NCBI RefSeq assembly: GCF_016881405.1
Contig: NZ_WOFE01000005.1
Location: forward strand, 62,001-126,000
DNA: 64,000 nt
Direction of reading: 5' to 3'
DNA from: Deefgea chitinilytica
GTDB taxonomy: Bacteria > Pseudomonadota > Gammaproteobacteria > Burkholderiales > Chitinibacteraceae
The notes below the pieces were generated by a model. That model had not been told where the DNA came from and did no database searches. It saw nothing but the letters and a program-made list of their open reading frames with translations. The stretch's first letter is position 1. Every line of letters begins with the position of its first letter. This document shows, in pieces, positions 57,460-64,000 of the stretch. Made by a program: the position numbers and the translations under genes.

Positions 57460-59309
57460 GTCTCTTCCTTCACTTCTAATTCTTGACTCGGTAAGAAAAT
57501 ATTGGTGGTTGGCGCATCCGGCGGTACACCGAGCAAGCGCAAACTACCCGCGACAACACTACTAAAAATCGGTGCAGCCACTAAGCCGCCATAACGCAAA
57601 GAAAATGTTGGTTCATCAATCATCACCGCGACTATCAGCCGTGGATCAGAAATTGGCGCCAAACCCACAAATGAAGCCACCCGAGCGGTATCTGAATACG
57701 CACCGTTCACTAATTTCTTCGCCGTTCCTGTTTTACCGCCGACACGATAACCAACGACCTGTGCTCGGGTTGCGGTACCACCTGGCAACGTCACCATTTC
57801 CAGCATTTTGCGTACTTGCTCTGCCGTTTTGGCTGAGACAACCTGCTTGCCAGGCGCTGGTGCTACCAGCTTGGTAAAGGTCACCGGATGAATTTCACCA
57901 TTGCCAGCAAACAACTGGTAAGAGCGCGCCATCTGCATCAAACTGACCGACATCCCATAACCAAAACCCATGGTGGCTTCTTCAATCGGTCGCCAAGTTT
58001 TCCATGGTCTTAAACGTCCGGCTGCTTCCCCCGGGAAGCCGGTATGCGGCACTTCACCAAACCCGATGTCTTTATAAAAATTCCAAACCGCCTCTCTATC
58101 CATCATCAACGCCATTTTGGCAGCACCGACATTGGACGATTTTTGAATAATGTGCTCCACCGTTGCGGCGCCAACGGCATGATCATCCTTAACCAGATTC
58201 GGACCAATTGCCATCGTGCCATTGCCCGTTTGAATCACAGTTTGCGGCGTCACTTTGCCAGCATCCAAGGCCATCGCAACCGTAATCGCTTTCATCGTTG
58301 AGCCTGGCTCGTACAAATCGGTCAAGGCACGATTGCGTTTATGCGCCGGATCAATCTTGGCGCGACTATTCGGGTTGTACGATGGCGCGTTAGCTAAAGC
58401 CAGAACCTCACCAGTACGTGCATCCAATACCACAATCGCACCACCAACCGCTCCAGCTGCTTCGACTGCATTTTTTAACTCTCGATACGCCAAATACTGA
58501 ATTCGGCGATCAATTGACAGCTGCAAAGTTTGCCCTTCTTGCGGCGGTACAATCGTTGATACATCTTCAACGATATATCCGCGCCGATCTCGAATCACAG
58601 TTCGGGATCCTGGCTTACCGGCCAGCATTTTTTCCCGCGTTAACTCAAAACCCTCTTGGCCTTTACCATCAATATCGGTAAAGCCAATGATGTGCGCCAT
58701 GACCTCGCCTGCGGGGTAATAGCGTCGATATTCCGTTTGCGAATACACGCCGGGGATTTTCATCGCCATGAGCGCTTTCGCTTCTGTTGGCGAAATATGG
58801 CGTTTAACCCACAAAAAATCTGACTTTATCTCTTTGCCTTGTGAATTTTTGCGCGAAGCACTTAGCTTTTTGAGCAAATCATTTGGCGGTAGCTGTAATT
58901 GCTTTTCTATTTTTTTAATTTCATCCAAGGACAAAGGCATCGGCTCTTCGTCATTTGCTGGCTTCCAGTCCACAGGCCTAGTTTGCCCAGCGGGTAGTAT
59001 TTCTACGCTACGGGGACTCATCCAGATCGATTGCACTGGCGTTGAAATAGCCAATGGCTCGCCATTTCGATCGGTAATCATGCCGCGATTAGCTTCCAGC
59101 TTTAAAGTCCGACGATAACGCGCATCACCTTGATCTTGAAGAAAGTCTTCATTCAAAACTTGCAGATACAAGCCACGCCCCAACAAACCAATAAACAACA
59201 TCAGCAAGCCACCAAGCACAACCCATACGCGCCAGCGCTCTAATTTGGCTTTTGGCACGCTACTAAATCGCGCACCGCGGCTTCCAGCTGCTTTACTTAT
59301 CAAGGCCAT
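57456..59309 (-). CDS. ftsI: Septal peptidoglycan transpeptidase FtsI (PBP3)
   Basis: A 617-residue class B penicillin-binding protein. One N-terminal membrane helix (WVVLGGLLMLFIGLLGRGLY, about residues 29-48) precedes the pedestal domain. The transpeptidase domain has the active serine in LYEPGSTMKAITVAMALD (S-T-M-K), the SxN motif in QKSSNVGAAKMALMMD, and KTG in YRVGGKTGTAKKLVNGAYSD. It makes septal cross-links with FtsW. Its start shares one base with the ftsL stop. Confidence 0.97.
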   Translation of the reverse strand: MALISKAAGSRGARFSSVPKAKLERWRVWVVLGGLLMLFIGLLGRGLYLQVLNEDFLQDQGDARYRRTLKLEANRGMITDRNGEPLAISTPVQSIWMSPRSVEILPAGQTRPVDWKPANDEEPMPLSLDEIKKIEKQLQLPPNDLLKKLSASRKNSQGKEIKSDFLWVKRHISPTEAKALMAMKIPGVYSQTEYRRYYPAGEVMAHIIGFTDIDGKGQEGFELTREKMLAGKPGSRTVIRDRRGYIVEDVSTIVPPQEGQTLQLSIDRRIQYLAYRELKNAVEAAGAVGGAIVVLDARTGEVLALANAPSYNPNSRAKIDPAHKRNRALTDLYEPGSTMKAITVAMALDAGKVTPQTVIQTGNGTMAIGPNLVKDDHAVGAATVEHIIQKSSNVGAAKMALMMDREAVWNFYKDIGFGEVPHTGFPGEAAGRLRPWKTWRPIEEATMGFGYGMSVSLMQMARSYQLFAGNGEIHPVTFTKLVAPAPGKQVVSAKTAEQVRKMLEMVTLPGGTATRAQVVGYRVGGKTGTAKKLVNGAYSDTARVASFVGLAPISDPRLIVAVMIDEPTFSLRYGGLVAAPIFSSVVAGSLRLLGVPPDAPTTNIFLPSQELEVKEET

Positions 59310-59608
59310 TACAAATCTTTGACCTCAGGTTTTTTCACCGCTTGCCCATGCTCTAAAATAACTTGCGTGCGATTGGCCGGTGCGACTTGCATTCCCAAAT
59401 TGTGCTGAGCTTCTTGCTCTATTCTGGAGTGCATAGCCCACGTGCTTTGCTCTAGTTGCAACTGCCCCCACTCCACATCGAGTTTTTTAGTAAGTACGTC
59501 TTCTTTTTGCAGCTCAATAAATAGTTTTCTGGCCTTATGGCGACTAGTCACCACGGCTAAAGCACAAATCACCAATACTGCGAGCAAAAACATATTCAAA
59601 CGGGTCAC
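59309..59608 (-). CDS. ftsL: Cell division protein FtsL
   Basis: A 99-residue bitopic protein. A membrane helix at about residues 3-20 ([19 protein letters not shown]) is followed by a coiled-coil region ([40 protein letters not shown]). Small size, topology and place between rsmH and ftsI identify it, as FtsL sequences are poorly conserved. It overlaps rsmH by four bases. Confidence 0.93.
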   Translation of the reverse strand: MTRLNMFLLAVLVICALAVVTSRHKARKLFIELQKEDVLTKKLDVEWGQLQLEQSTWAMHSRIEQEAQHNLGMQVAPANRTQVILEHGQAVKKPEVKDL

Positions 59609-60555
59609 AGCGGCCCCACAGTACGTTCTGCAATACGCAAAATGGCGCTCCGCGCCCTTGGATTTTGCTTGATCTCTTCTTCGCTGGCGCGCACTGGTTT
59701 GCCAATCACGCGCAATGGGGCTTGAGCAATCTCGCTAGCACGTACTGGCAGACGAGATGGCAAGTGATCTCCTTTCGCTGCGTCTTGCATAAAACGCTTC
59801 ACAATACGATCTTCTAGGGAATGGAAAGCAATAACAGACAAGCGACCTGCAGGCTTCAATAAATTCAAAGCCTGTGGCAGTACTAGCGAAAGCTCTTCAA
59901 GCTCGCGATTGATGTAAATCCGTACAGCTTGGAAGGTACGCGTCGCCGGGTTCTGGCCCGGCTCGCGGGTACGGACTGCCGTTGCCACGACCTCGGCAAG
60001 CTCTCCTGTTGTAACAAAAGGTTCGCTTGCCCTACGCGTAACAATCGCTGCTGCAACCTGCCGAGCAAACCGTTCTTCGCCATAATCTTTTACCACCTCT
60101 GCAATTTCTTTTTCTTCGGCAGAATTGAGCCACTCTGCCGCCGTCATACCCCGTGTCGTATCCATACGCATATCTAGCGGAGCATCGAACCTAAAACTAA
60201 AACCGCGTGAGCCATCATCCAATTGCGGCGATGACACACCCAAATCCATCAGCACACCATCAATCTGCTCCACACCCAATTTCGCCAACGAATCAGCTAA
60301 AGTCACAAACCCTTCGTGAACAATCGTAAATCGAGGATCAGTAATCGTTGTAGCTTCAGCAATCGCCTGCAAATCTTTATCAAATGCAATCAAACGGCCA
60401 TTAGGGCTAAGTTTGGATAAAATTAGTCGCGAATGACCACCACGACCAAATGTGCAGTCGACATAAACCCCATCCGGCTTAATAGCGAGGGCATCAACCG
60501 CCTCATCAAGCAATACCGTGCAATGCACGAAGCTCGTTGCCTCCAGCTCACTCAA
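59605..60555 (-). CDS. rsmH: 16S rRNA (cytosine(1402)-N4)-methyltransferase
   Basis: A 316-residue SAM-dependent methyltransferase. [20 protein letters not shown] and [20 protein letters not shown] hold the SAM site. [60 protein letters not shown] and [20 protein letters not shown] are the RsmH motifs. It overlaps mraZ and ftsL by four bases each. Confidence 0.97.
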   Translation of the reverse strand: MSELEATSFVHCTVLLDEAVDALAIKPDGVYVDCTFGRGGHSRLILSKLSPNGRLIAFDKDLQAIAEATTITDPRFTIVHEGFVTLADSLAKLGVEQIDGVLMDLGVSSPQLDDGSRGFSFRFDAPLDMRMDTTRGMTAAEWLNSAEEKEIAEVVKDYGEERFARQVAAAIVTRRASEPFVTTGELAEVVATAVRTREPGQNPATRTFQAVRIYINRELEELSLVLPQALNLLKPAGRLSVIAFHSLEDRIVKRFMQDAAKGDHLPSRLPVRASEIAQAPLRVIGKPVRASEEEIKQNPRARSAILRIAERTVGPL

Positions 60556-60989
60556 AGCACAATTCCTTGCATATTATTTTGTAATTCAACCGGATCCATA
60601 GCCATAGCGGCATCAGTTACGGCATTCCACTTGGCCTCATCCCACAATTCAAATTTATTACCCATACCCACCAGAGCAACGGTCTTATCCAAGCTCGCTC
60701 GCTGACGTAAAGTAGGCGGTATCAAAATACGACCCGAAGTGTCCATTTCAATTTCTTCAGCGTGCCCCACAATCAAGCGGCGCAAGCCCATTTGAGCGCC
60801 TGACAAAGTATTCAGCTGGTCACGAACAGGAATCCAATCAGGCTCAGGGTAAATCAGCAAACAACCCGACGGCTCAACGGTAATCACCAATCGTCCTTCT
60901 GAACGGGCAAGCAAGGCATCGCGATGCTTGGCTGGGATTGCCAATCGCCCTTTGCTGTCCAAATTCATTGAAGAAACGCCACCAAACAT
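60552..60989 (-). CDS. mraZ: Transcriptional regulator MraZ
   Basis: A 145-residue protein with two AbrB-like MraZ domains: [20 protein letters not shown] near residues 8-27 and [20 protein letters not shown] near residues 80-99, each with the 'D..GR..iP..lR' motif. MraZ binds GTG-type repeats upstream of the dcw cluster and represses its own operon. Four such repeats lie at 61073-61107, about 85-120 bases before the start. It is the first gene of the cluster. Confidence 0.96.
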   Translation of the reverse strand: MFGGVSSMNLDSKGRLAIPAKHRDALLARSEGRLVITVEPSGCLLIYPEPDWIPVRDQLNTLSGAQMGLRRLIVGHAEEIEMDTSGRILIPPTLRQRASLDKTVALVGMGNKFELWDEAKWNAVTDAAMAMDPVELQNNMQGIVL

Positions 60990-61072
60990 CTTGTGCCAAA
61001 GCCCATGATCGCTAAACTGCGATCGGTAAAATCAATCATTAAATCTTTGTAGCGATTTTAACGAAATTATCA

Positions 61073-61107
61073 CCACAAAAATACACTTTTATCCACTTTC
61101 CCCCACT
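61073..61107 (-). promoter_or_regulatory. MraZ operator: four GTG repeats with 10-base spacing
   Basis: On the plus strand CAC occurs at 61074, 61084, 61094 and 61104, exactly ten bases apart. Read on the minus strand the units are AGTGGGGGAA, AGTGGATAAA, AGTGTATTTT and TGTGGTGATA. Tandem GTGG-type repeats with 10-base spacing are the known binding pattern of MraZ in front of its own operon. Confidence 0.8.
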
Positions 61108-61134
61108 AAAAGTCACTATAGAGCAAAAAAAAAA

Positions 61135-61153
61135 CCGGCACAAGTTGTGCCGG
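61135..61153 (-). terminator. Strong hairpin terminator upstream of mraZ
   Basis: CCGGCAC (61135-61141) and GTGCCGG (61147-61153) form the stem; A/T bases between extend it. On the minus strand it is followed by ten T. It would stop minus-strand transcripts coming from 61611-61928 or further right, and so insulate the dcw promoter. Confidence 0.8.
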
Positions 61154-61327
61154 AAATTTTGTGTTTTGATACAATGATTTAGCATTAAAAATAATTTTTA
61201 AATAAAAGCCTTTTAGAATAAGTACTAATTTCGCAATAGTTAAAGTAAAACCTTAAGTAATTTCACAAAACTTACAAAGTATCGCAAAATTTCCCGACAG
61301 CCGGATACCCGAGGCGACTTAAAATTC

Positions 61328-61495
61328 ATGAGCGGTAAACTACTTTCTATATTTCTGTTTTTCTTAGCGTGCGGCCTAGGCTGGCGCATACTCTTGCCAG
61401 CACAAAGAAAAGAATTACACCGAATCAGTAATATCAGCGCTATTGTCTTAATCTCTGCCAGTGTGATTGCATTAATCTGGCATTGGGTGCGTTAG
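61328..61495 (+). CDS. Small membrane protein (55 residues), unknown function
   Basis: A 55-residue frame with two hydrophobic segments (LLSIFLFFLACGLGWRILL and ISAIVLISASVIALIWHWV) around a basic link (PAQRKELHR). GAGGCGA lies eleven bases before the ATG. The hairpin-type topology and clean start and stop make it plausible. I do not recognise the family. It is divergent from mraZ. Confidence 0.6.
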   Translation: MSGKLLSIFLFFLACGLGWRILLPAQRKELHRISNISAIVLISASVIALIWHWVR

Positions 61496-61610
61496 AATAA
61501 AATAGTGCAGATGCACAAAGCGCGTATGCGGTCTAAGCGGCTATCGCCAGTAAAAACTCACCCAAAGCTCAAAAGAAGATGCCTTTTCGCTTAAGTTACA
61601 CGTTCACAAC

Positions 61611-61928
61611 CTAGACTCGGCAAGAAAAAGATCGCAACGCTAATTCATCAGTTCTACGACGACAGTCACGTCGACGATCCGTACGCACCCGTGTATCTAA
61701 CATTACTGACCGTGGCTCATTACGTCGATCACTTGTTCGGCGCTCCTGATGAGTACGGCGATCAAGCCCATCCCACTCTCCGGCAGCAATTTTATTCAAT
61801 CGACCTTGGGTTGCAGCGCGCTGGACGCCCGTTTCTGATTGCGGCAATGAGGCAGCCATCTCACTCGAAGCTTGAATAATATAGTCAGCAAAGCCGCGAG
61901 CTTGCTGTAAAAATTTTACCGATTTCAT
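61611..61928 (-). CDS. Hypothetical Arg-rich protein with D/E-RR repeats
   Basis: A 105-residue frame. The first 50 residues look helical (VKFLQQARGFADYIIQASSE, MAASLPQSETGVQRAA). The second part has spaced Arg pairs: LDRRTHQERRTSDRRNEPRS, then RTDRRRDCRRRTDE, a '(D/E)RR' unit about every 5-7 residues. Such repeats may bind nucleic acid or acidic surfaces, but I recognise no family. The ribosome-binding site is weak. It lies downstream of rpoH with a terminator in between. Confidence 0.5.
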   Translation of the reverse strand: MKSVKFLQQARGFADYIIQASSEMAASLPQSETGVQRAATQGRLNKIAAGEWDGLDRRTHQERRTSDRRNEPRSVMLDTRVRTDRRRDCRRRTDELALRSFSCRV

Positions 61929-62002
61929 GAAATTTATCTATTTATTTCAAAGACTTACCTCATTATCGTCCAAAACACAGTTTTCTTGAATAGGAATGTA
62001 AA

Positions 62003-62022
62003 AAGGGCGCCAAGGCGCCCTT
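62003..62022 (-). terminator. Rho-independent terminator after rpoH
   Basis: AAGGGCGCC (62003-62011) and GGCGCCCTT (62014-62022), a perfect 9-bp stem with a 2-base loop, 26 bases past the rpoH stop. On the minus strand it is followed by TTTTT. Confidence 0.85.
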
Positions 62023-62047
62023 CGATTAAAATCATAAACAAAGCTAA

Positions 62048-62905
62048 TTAAATCGTTGCTGGCAGCAACGCTTGCTTCATTTTTTGCAGTGCTTTAGTTT
62101 CAATCTGGCGAATTCGCTCGGCAGAGACCTGAAACTCAGCAGCTAAATCGTGCAAAGTCAGTGATTCACCTTCCTCGGTCAACCAACGAGCCTCAATAAT
62201 CCTGCGACTACGTTCGTCAAGCCCATCAAGCGCTTCCACGATCCCAGTAGAGTGAATACGATCAACATTCGCCCGTGCAATCGCTGCCGTTGGCTCGTTA
62301 TGGCTATCGGCCAACCAGTCGATAGGGGCATAGCCGTCCTCATCGGCATCATCGGACACTAATGACACATCTTGGCCTGTCATCCGCATTTCCATTTCCA
62401 ACACTTCTTCAGGTTTTACGCCCAAATCATCAGCAATTTCTTTCGCTTGTGTATGCGTGAGTGCAGCAAAGCTCGTTTTCATCGAACGCAAATTAAAAAA
62501 TAGTTTGCGCTGTGCTTTCGTTGTTGCAATACGAACTAAGCGCCAATTACGCAAAATATATTCGTGAATTTCGGCTTTAATCCAATGCACGGCAAACGAA
62601 TATAAGCGCACGCCACGTGTAGCTTCAAAGCGCTTCACCGCCTTCATCAGGCCAATATTACCTTCTTGAATTAAGTCAGCCTGTGGCAAACCATAACCAC
62701 TATACCCACGCGCAATCGAGACTACGACGCGCAAGTGAGACATAACTAACTGGCGCGCAGCCTCGACGTCACCATGCTCTTGATGGCGAGTCGCCAAATC
62801 GTGCTCTTCTTGCGGCGAAAGCATAGGAACGGCGTTAACACGCTGAATATAGCGTTCAATACTATCACCAATCGATAGTGTTGAAAGTGTCATCGCATTG
62901 CTCAT
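62048..62905 (-). CDS. rpoH: RNA polymerase heat-shock sigma factor RpoH (sigma-32)
   Basis: A 285-residue sigma-70-family factor. Region 1.2 is near the N-terminus (IERYIQRVNAVPMLSPQEEH); region 2 has LPQADLIQEGNIGLMKAVKR and VRLYSFAVHWIKAEIHEYIL; the RpoH box QRKLFFNLRSMK follows (about residues 132-143), which tells it from other sigma factors; region 4 ends with LHDLAAEFQVSAERIRQIET. AGGAG lies before the ATG. A promoter overlapped by a CIRCE operator lies 37-77 bases upstream, so HrcA probably represses this gene at normal temperature. It follows ftsX, as in many proteobacteria. Confidence 0.97.
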   Translation of the reverse strand: MSNAMTLSTLSIGDSIERYIQRVNAVPMLSPQEEHDLATRHQEHGDVEAARQLVMSHLRVVVSIARGYSGYGLPQADLIQEGNIGLMKAVKRFEATRGVRLYSFAVHWIKAEIHEYILRNWRLVRIATTKAQRKLFFNLRSMKTSFAALTHTQAKEIADDLGVKPEEVLEMEMRMTGQDVSLVSDDADEDGYAPIDWLADSHNEPTAAIARANVDRIHSTGIVEALDGLDERSRRIIEARWLTEEGESLTLHDLAAEFQVSAERIRQIETKALQKMKQALLPATI

Positions 62906-62941
62906 TGCTTTGTTCTCCTGTCACTCAAACCTATAACTGAC

Positions 62942-62970
62942 TTTATATATCAAAATTAGCACTCTAGCAA
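62942..62970 (-). promoter_or_regulatory. Putative sigma-70 promoter of rpoH
   Basis: On the minus strand, TTGCTA (-35, 4/6; plus positions 62965-62970) and TATAAA (-10, 5/6; plus positions 62942-62947) with an ideal 17-base spacer. The CIRCE operator covers the -35 and most of the spacer. Confidence 0.6.
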
Positions 62971-62982
62971 TTAGAGTGCTAA
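62956..62982. promoter_or_regulatory. CIRCE operator (HrcA binding site) upstream of rpoH
   Basis: TTAGCACTC at 62956-62964, nine bases, GAGTGCTAA at 62974-62982: an exact match to the CIRCE consensus (9-bp inverted repeat with a 9-base spacer), 51-77 bases before the rpoH start codon. CIRCE is bound by the repressor HrcA, normally in front of groES-groEL or the dnaK operon. Confidence 0.95.
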
Positions 62983-63097
62983 CTGTGTTTTAAGTTCCTA
63001 GTATTCAAACACATGCATGCATCATTTTGCACGGTAATTATTACTATCCAAGTCATAGCTACATTCAATCTGCTCAACGGCAACAGAATCAGCGCAC

Positions 63098-64000
63098 TTA
63101 ACGGTATTGATATAAATACCTCGCAACCGCAAAGACCGCCCCCATTACGCAAAGCAAAGCCGTTGCAGCACAAACCAGCAAAATAGTCAGCCCATCAGGT
63201 ATCGACAAACTAACTGTTTGCCCATAAGAATGCGCCAACTCAATCAAAGCCGGATTGACATAAGCAACCAAACCACAAACGATCAACACGGCAACGCCCC
63301 CACCCAAAGCGCCCTGCACAATGGCCGCATGCAAAAAAGGACGACGAATAAATGAATCAGTCGCACCAATCAGCTTGGCCACTTCAATCTCATCACGGCG
63401 CGTTAAAATCTGCATCCGAATCGCATTACCAGTGATCAAAACTAAAGCTACCGCCAACAAACCCGCAACAACTTCAAACACCACCTGCCCTAAGTCGATA
63501 ATTCGCACTAATCGTCGCGCCCAGTCTGAATCTAATTGCACTTCTTCCACAATCACGATTGAAGCTAATTCTTTTTGCAGCCCTTCCAAAACTTCGGGAG
63601 CTCTATCTTTGGCTTTCAGCACAAACGCATCGGGTAGCGGGTTCTCCGGCAAACCTGCCGTTAAATCATTGCTACCCAAACTAGCTTGTAAGTTTTTTAG
63701 CGCGATATCTTTCGGAATAAACTCTACCTTTTCCCAGCGCGCATCGGCTTTTAAGGTTGATTTCAGCGCATTAATCTCTTCGCTACTCGCACTATTCCGA
63801 ATAAAAACGGAGACTTGTGGTTCAATCGAAACTTGCTCAGTGATACTCGACAAACTGCTGATCAGCACCCACAAAGCCAGCGGCAATGCCGCGGTAATGC
63901 CGATGACTAATAAGTTGAGTAAACTCCCCACCGGATGACGAACCAAACTACCCAAGGTACACGTGAATGCTAAAAAATGTAGACGAAACCAATGCTTCAT
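63098..64000 (-). CDS. ftsX: Cell division protein FtsX
   Basis: A 300-residue membrane subunit of the FtsEX complex, which links ATP hydrolysis by FtsE to septal wall enzymes. An N-terminal membrane segment (SLLNLLVIGITAALPLALWV, about residues 26-45) is followed by the extracytoplasmic domain. The FtsX core then has three more helices, with QILTRRDEIEVAKLIGATDS and FIRRPFLHAAIVQGALGGGV as the family motif and VMGAVFAVARYL at the end. The ATG is the last codon of the window (63998-64000). It begins MKHWFRLHFLAF, the usual FtsX start, so the gene looks complete. ftsE should lie just beyond. Confidence 0.95.
   Translation of the reverse strand: MKHWFRLHFLAFTCTLGSLVRHPVGSLLNLLVIGITAALPLALWVLISSLSSITEQVSIEPQVSVFIRNSASSEEINALKSTLKADARWEKVEFIPKDIALKNLQASLGSNDLTAGLPENPLPDAFVLKAKDRAPEVLEGLQKELASIVIVEEVQLDSDWARRLVRIIDLGQVVFEVVAGLLAVALVLITGNAIRMQILTRRDEIEVAKLIGATDSFIRRPFLHAAIVQGALGGGVAVLIVCGLVAYVNPALIELAHSYGQTVSLSIPDGLTILLVCAATALLCVMGAVFAVARYLYQYR

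Larger units (their letters stand above)
60990..61327. other. Regulatory spacer upstream of mraZ
   Basis: About 340 bases. It contains the MraZ operator (61073-61107), a strong hairpin terminator (61135-61153) and an AT-rich stretch (61160-61290). I looked for -35/-10 boxes for mraZ on the minus strand and found none that I would call. Confidence 0.6.

Noticed and set aside
63321-63938. 205-codon open frame antisense to ftsX
   Set aside because: Ser/Lys/Ala-rich antisense shadow of a well-supported gene; no family features.

Overview
The window is a piece of a betaproteobacterial chromosome. The best fit is order Neisseriales, in the Chromobacteriaceae/Chitinibacter/Deefgea neighbourhood. 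This rests on gene content and order (dnaA-dnaN-gyrB without recF between dnaN and gyrB, a metX-metW pair, an uninterrupted dcw cluster ending in ftsZ-lpxC, ftsX-rpoH), on protein style, and on moderate G+C estimated by eye. I could not run a search, so the genus is not assigned.

Layout. 1-4.4 kb: the start of an exported protein, an ACT-domain protein of the GcvR type, an AraC regulator divergent from an Fsr-like MFS exporter, and an exported SUMF1/FGE-fold protein. 4.9-10.3 kb, minus strand: gyrB, dnaN, dnaA. 10.3-10.66 kb: spacer with one perfect DnaA box, a candidate origin region. 10.66-14.65 kb, plus strand: rpmH, rnpA, yidD, yidC, mnmE. 14.7-20.1 kb: a chaperone-usher pilus cluster with spore-coat-U (SCPU) type subunits, preceded by a decayed SCPU gene. 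20.2-28.3 kb: purE, a small membrane protein, purK, an AlkD-like protein, a GNAT acetyltransferase, purC, a dienelactone hydrolase and a hybrid histidine kinase. 28.3-33.1 kb, minus strand: a hemerythrin-like protein, small proteins, an M14 carboxypeptidase, an Imm33/DUF2185 immunity-type protein and a Gfo/Idh/MocA oxidoreductase. 33.2-34.9 kb: metW and metX. 35-42 kb: a surface-glycan cluster (five glycosyltransferases, an O-antigen ligase/polymerase-type protein, msbA). 42.1-61 kb: rsmE, a small membrane protein, lpxC, then the dcw cluster read rightwards as ftsZ, ftsA, ftsQ, ddlB, murC, murG, ftsW, murD, mraY, murF, murE, ftsI, ftsL, rsmH, mraZ. 61.3-64 kb: two small ORFs, rpoH and ftsX.

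How the genes work together. The right half makes and exports the cell envelope: peptidoglycan precursors (mur genes, ddlB, mraY, murG), septal synthesis (ftsW, ftsI, ftsL, ftsQ, ftsA, ftsZ, ftsX), and lipid A and LPS (lpxC, msbA, ligase, glycosyltransferases). Most dcw genes overlap by 1-10 nt, which suggests translational coupling.

The clearest regulatory signals are a perfect CIRCE operator lying over a good promoter in front of rpoH, and four 10-bp-spaced GTG repeats in front of mraZ that match an MraZ operator. Other structure the genes do not explain includes a recurring intergenic motif with the core GCAATACCC, a long imperfect inverted repeat in the dnaN-gyrB spacer, a perfect AT-rich palindrome before purE, and the relics of fimbrial genes. 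I found no CRISPR array, tRNA, rRNA, prophage or intact insertion sequence.
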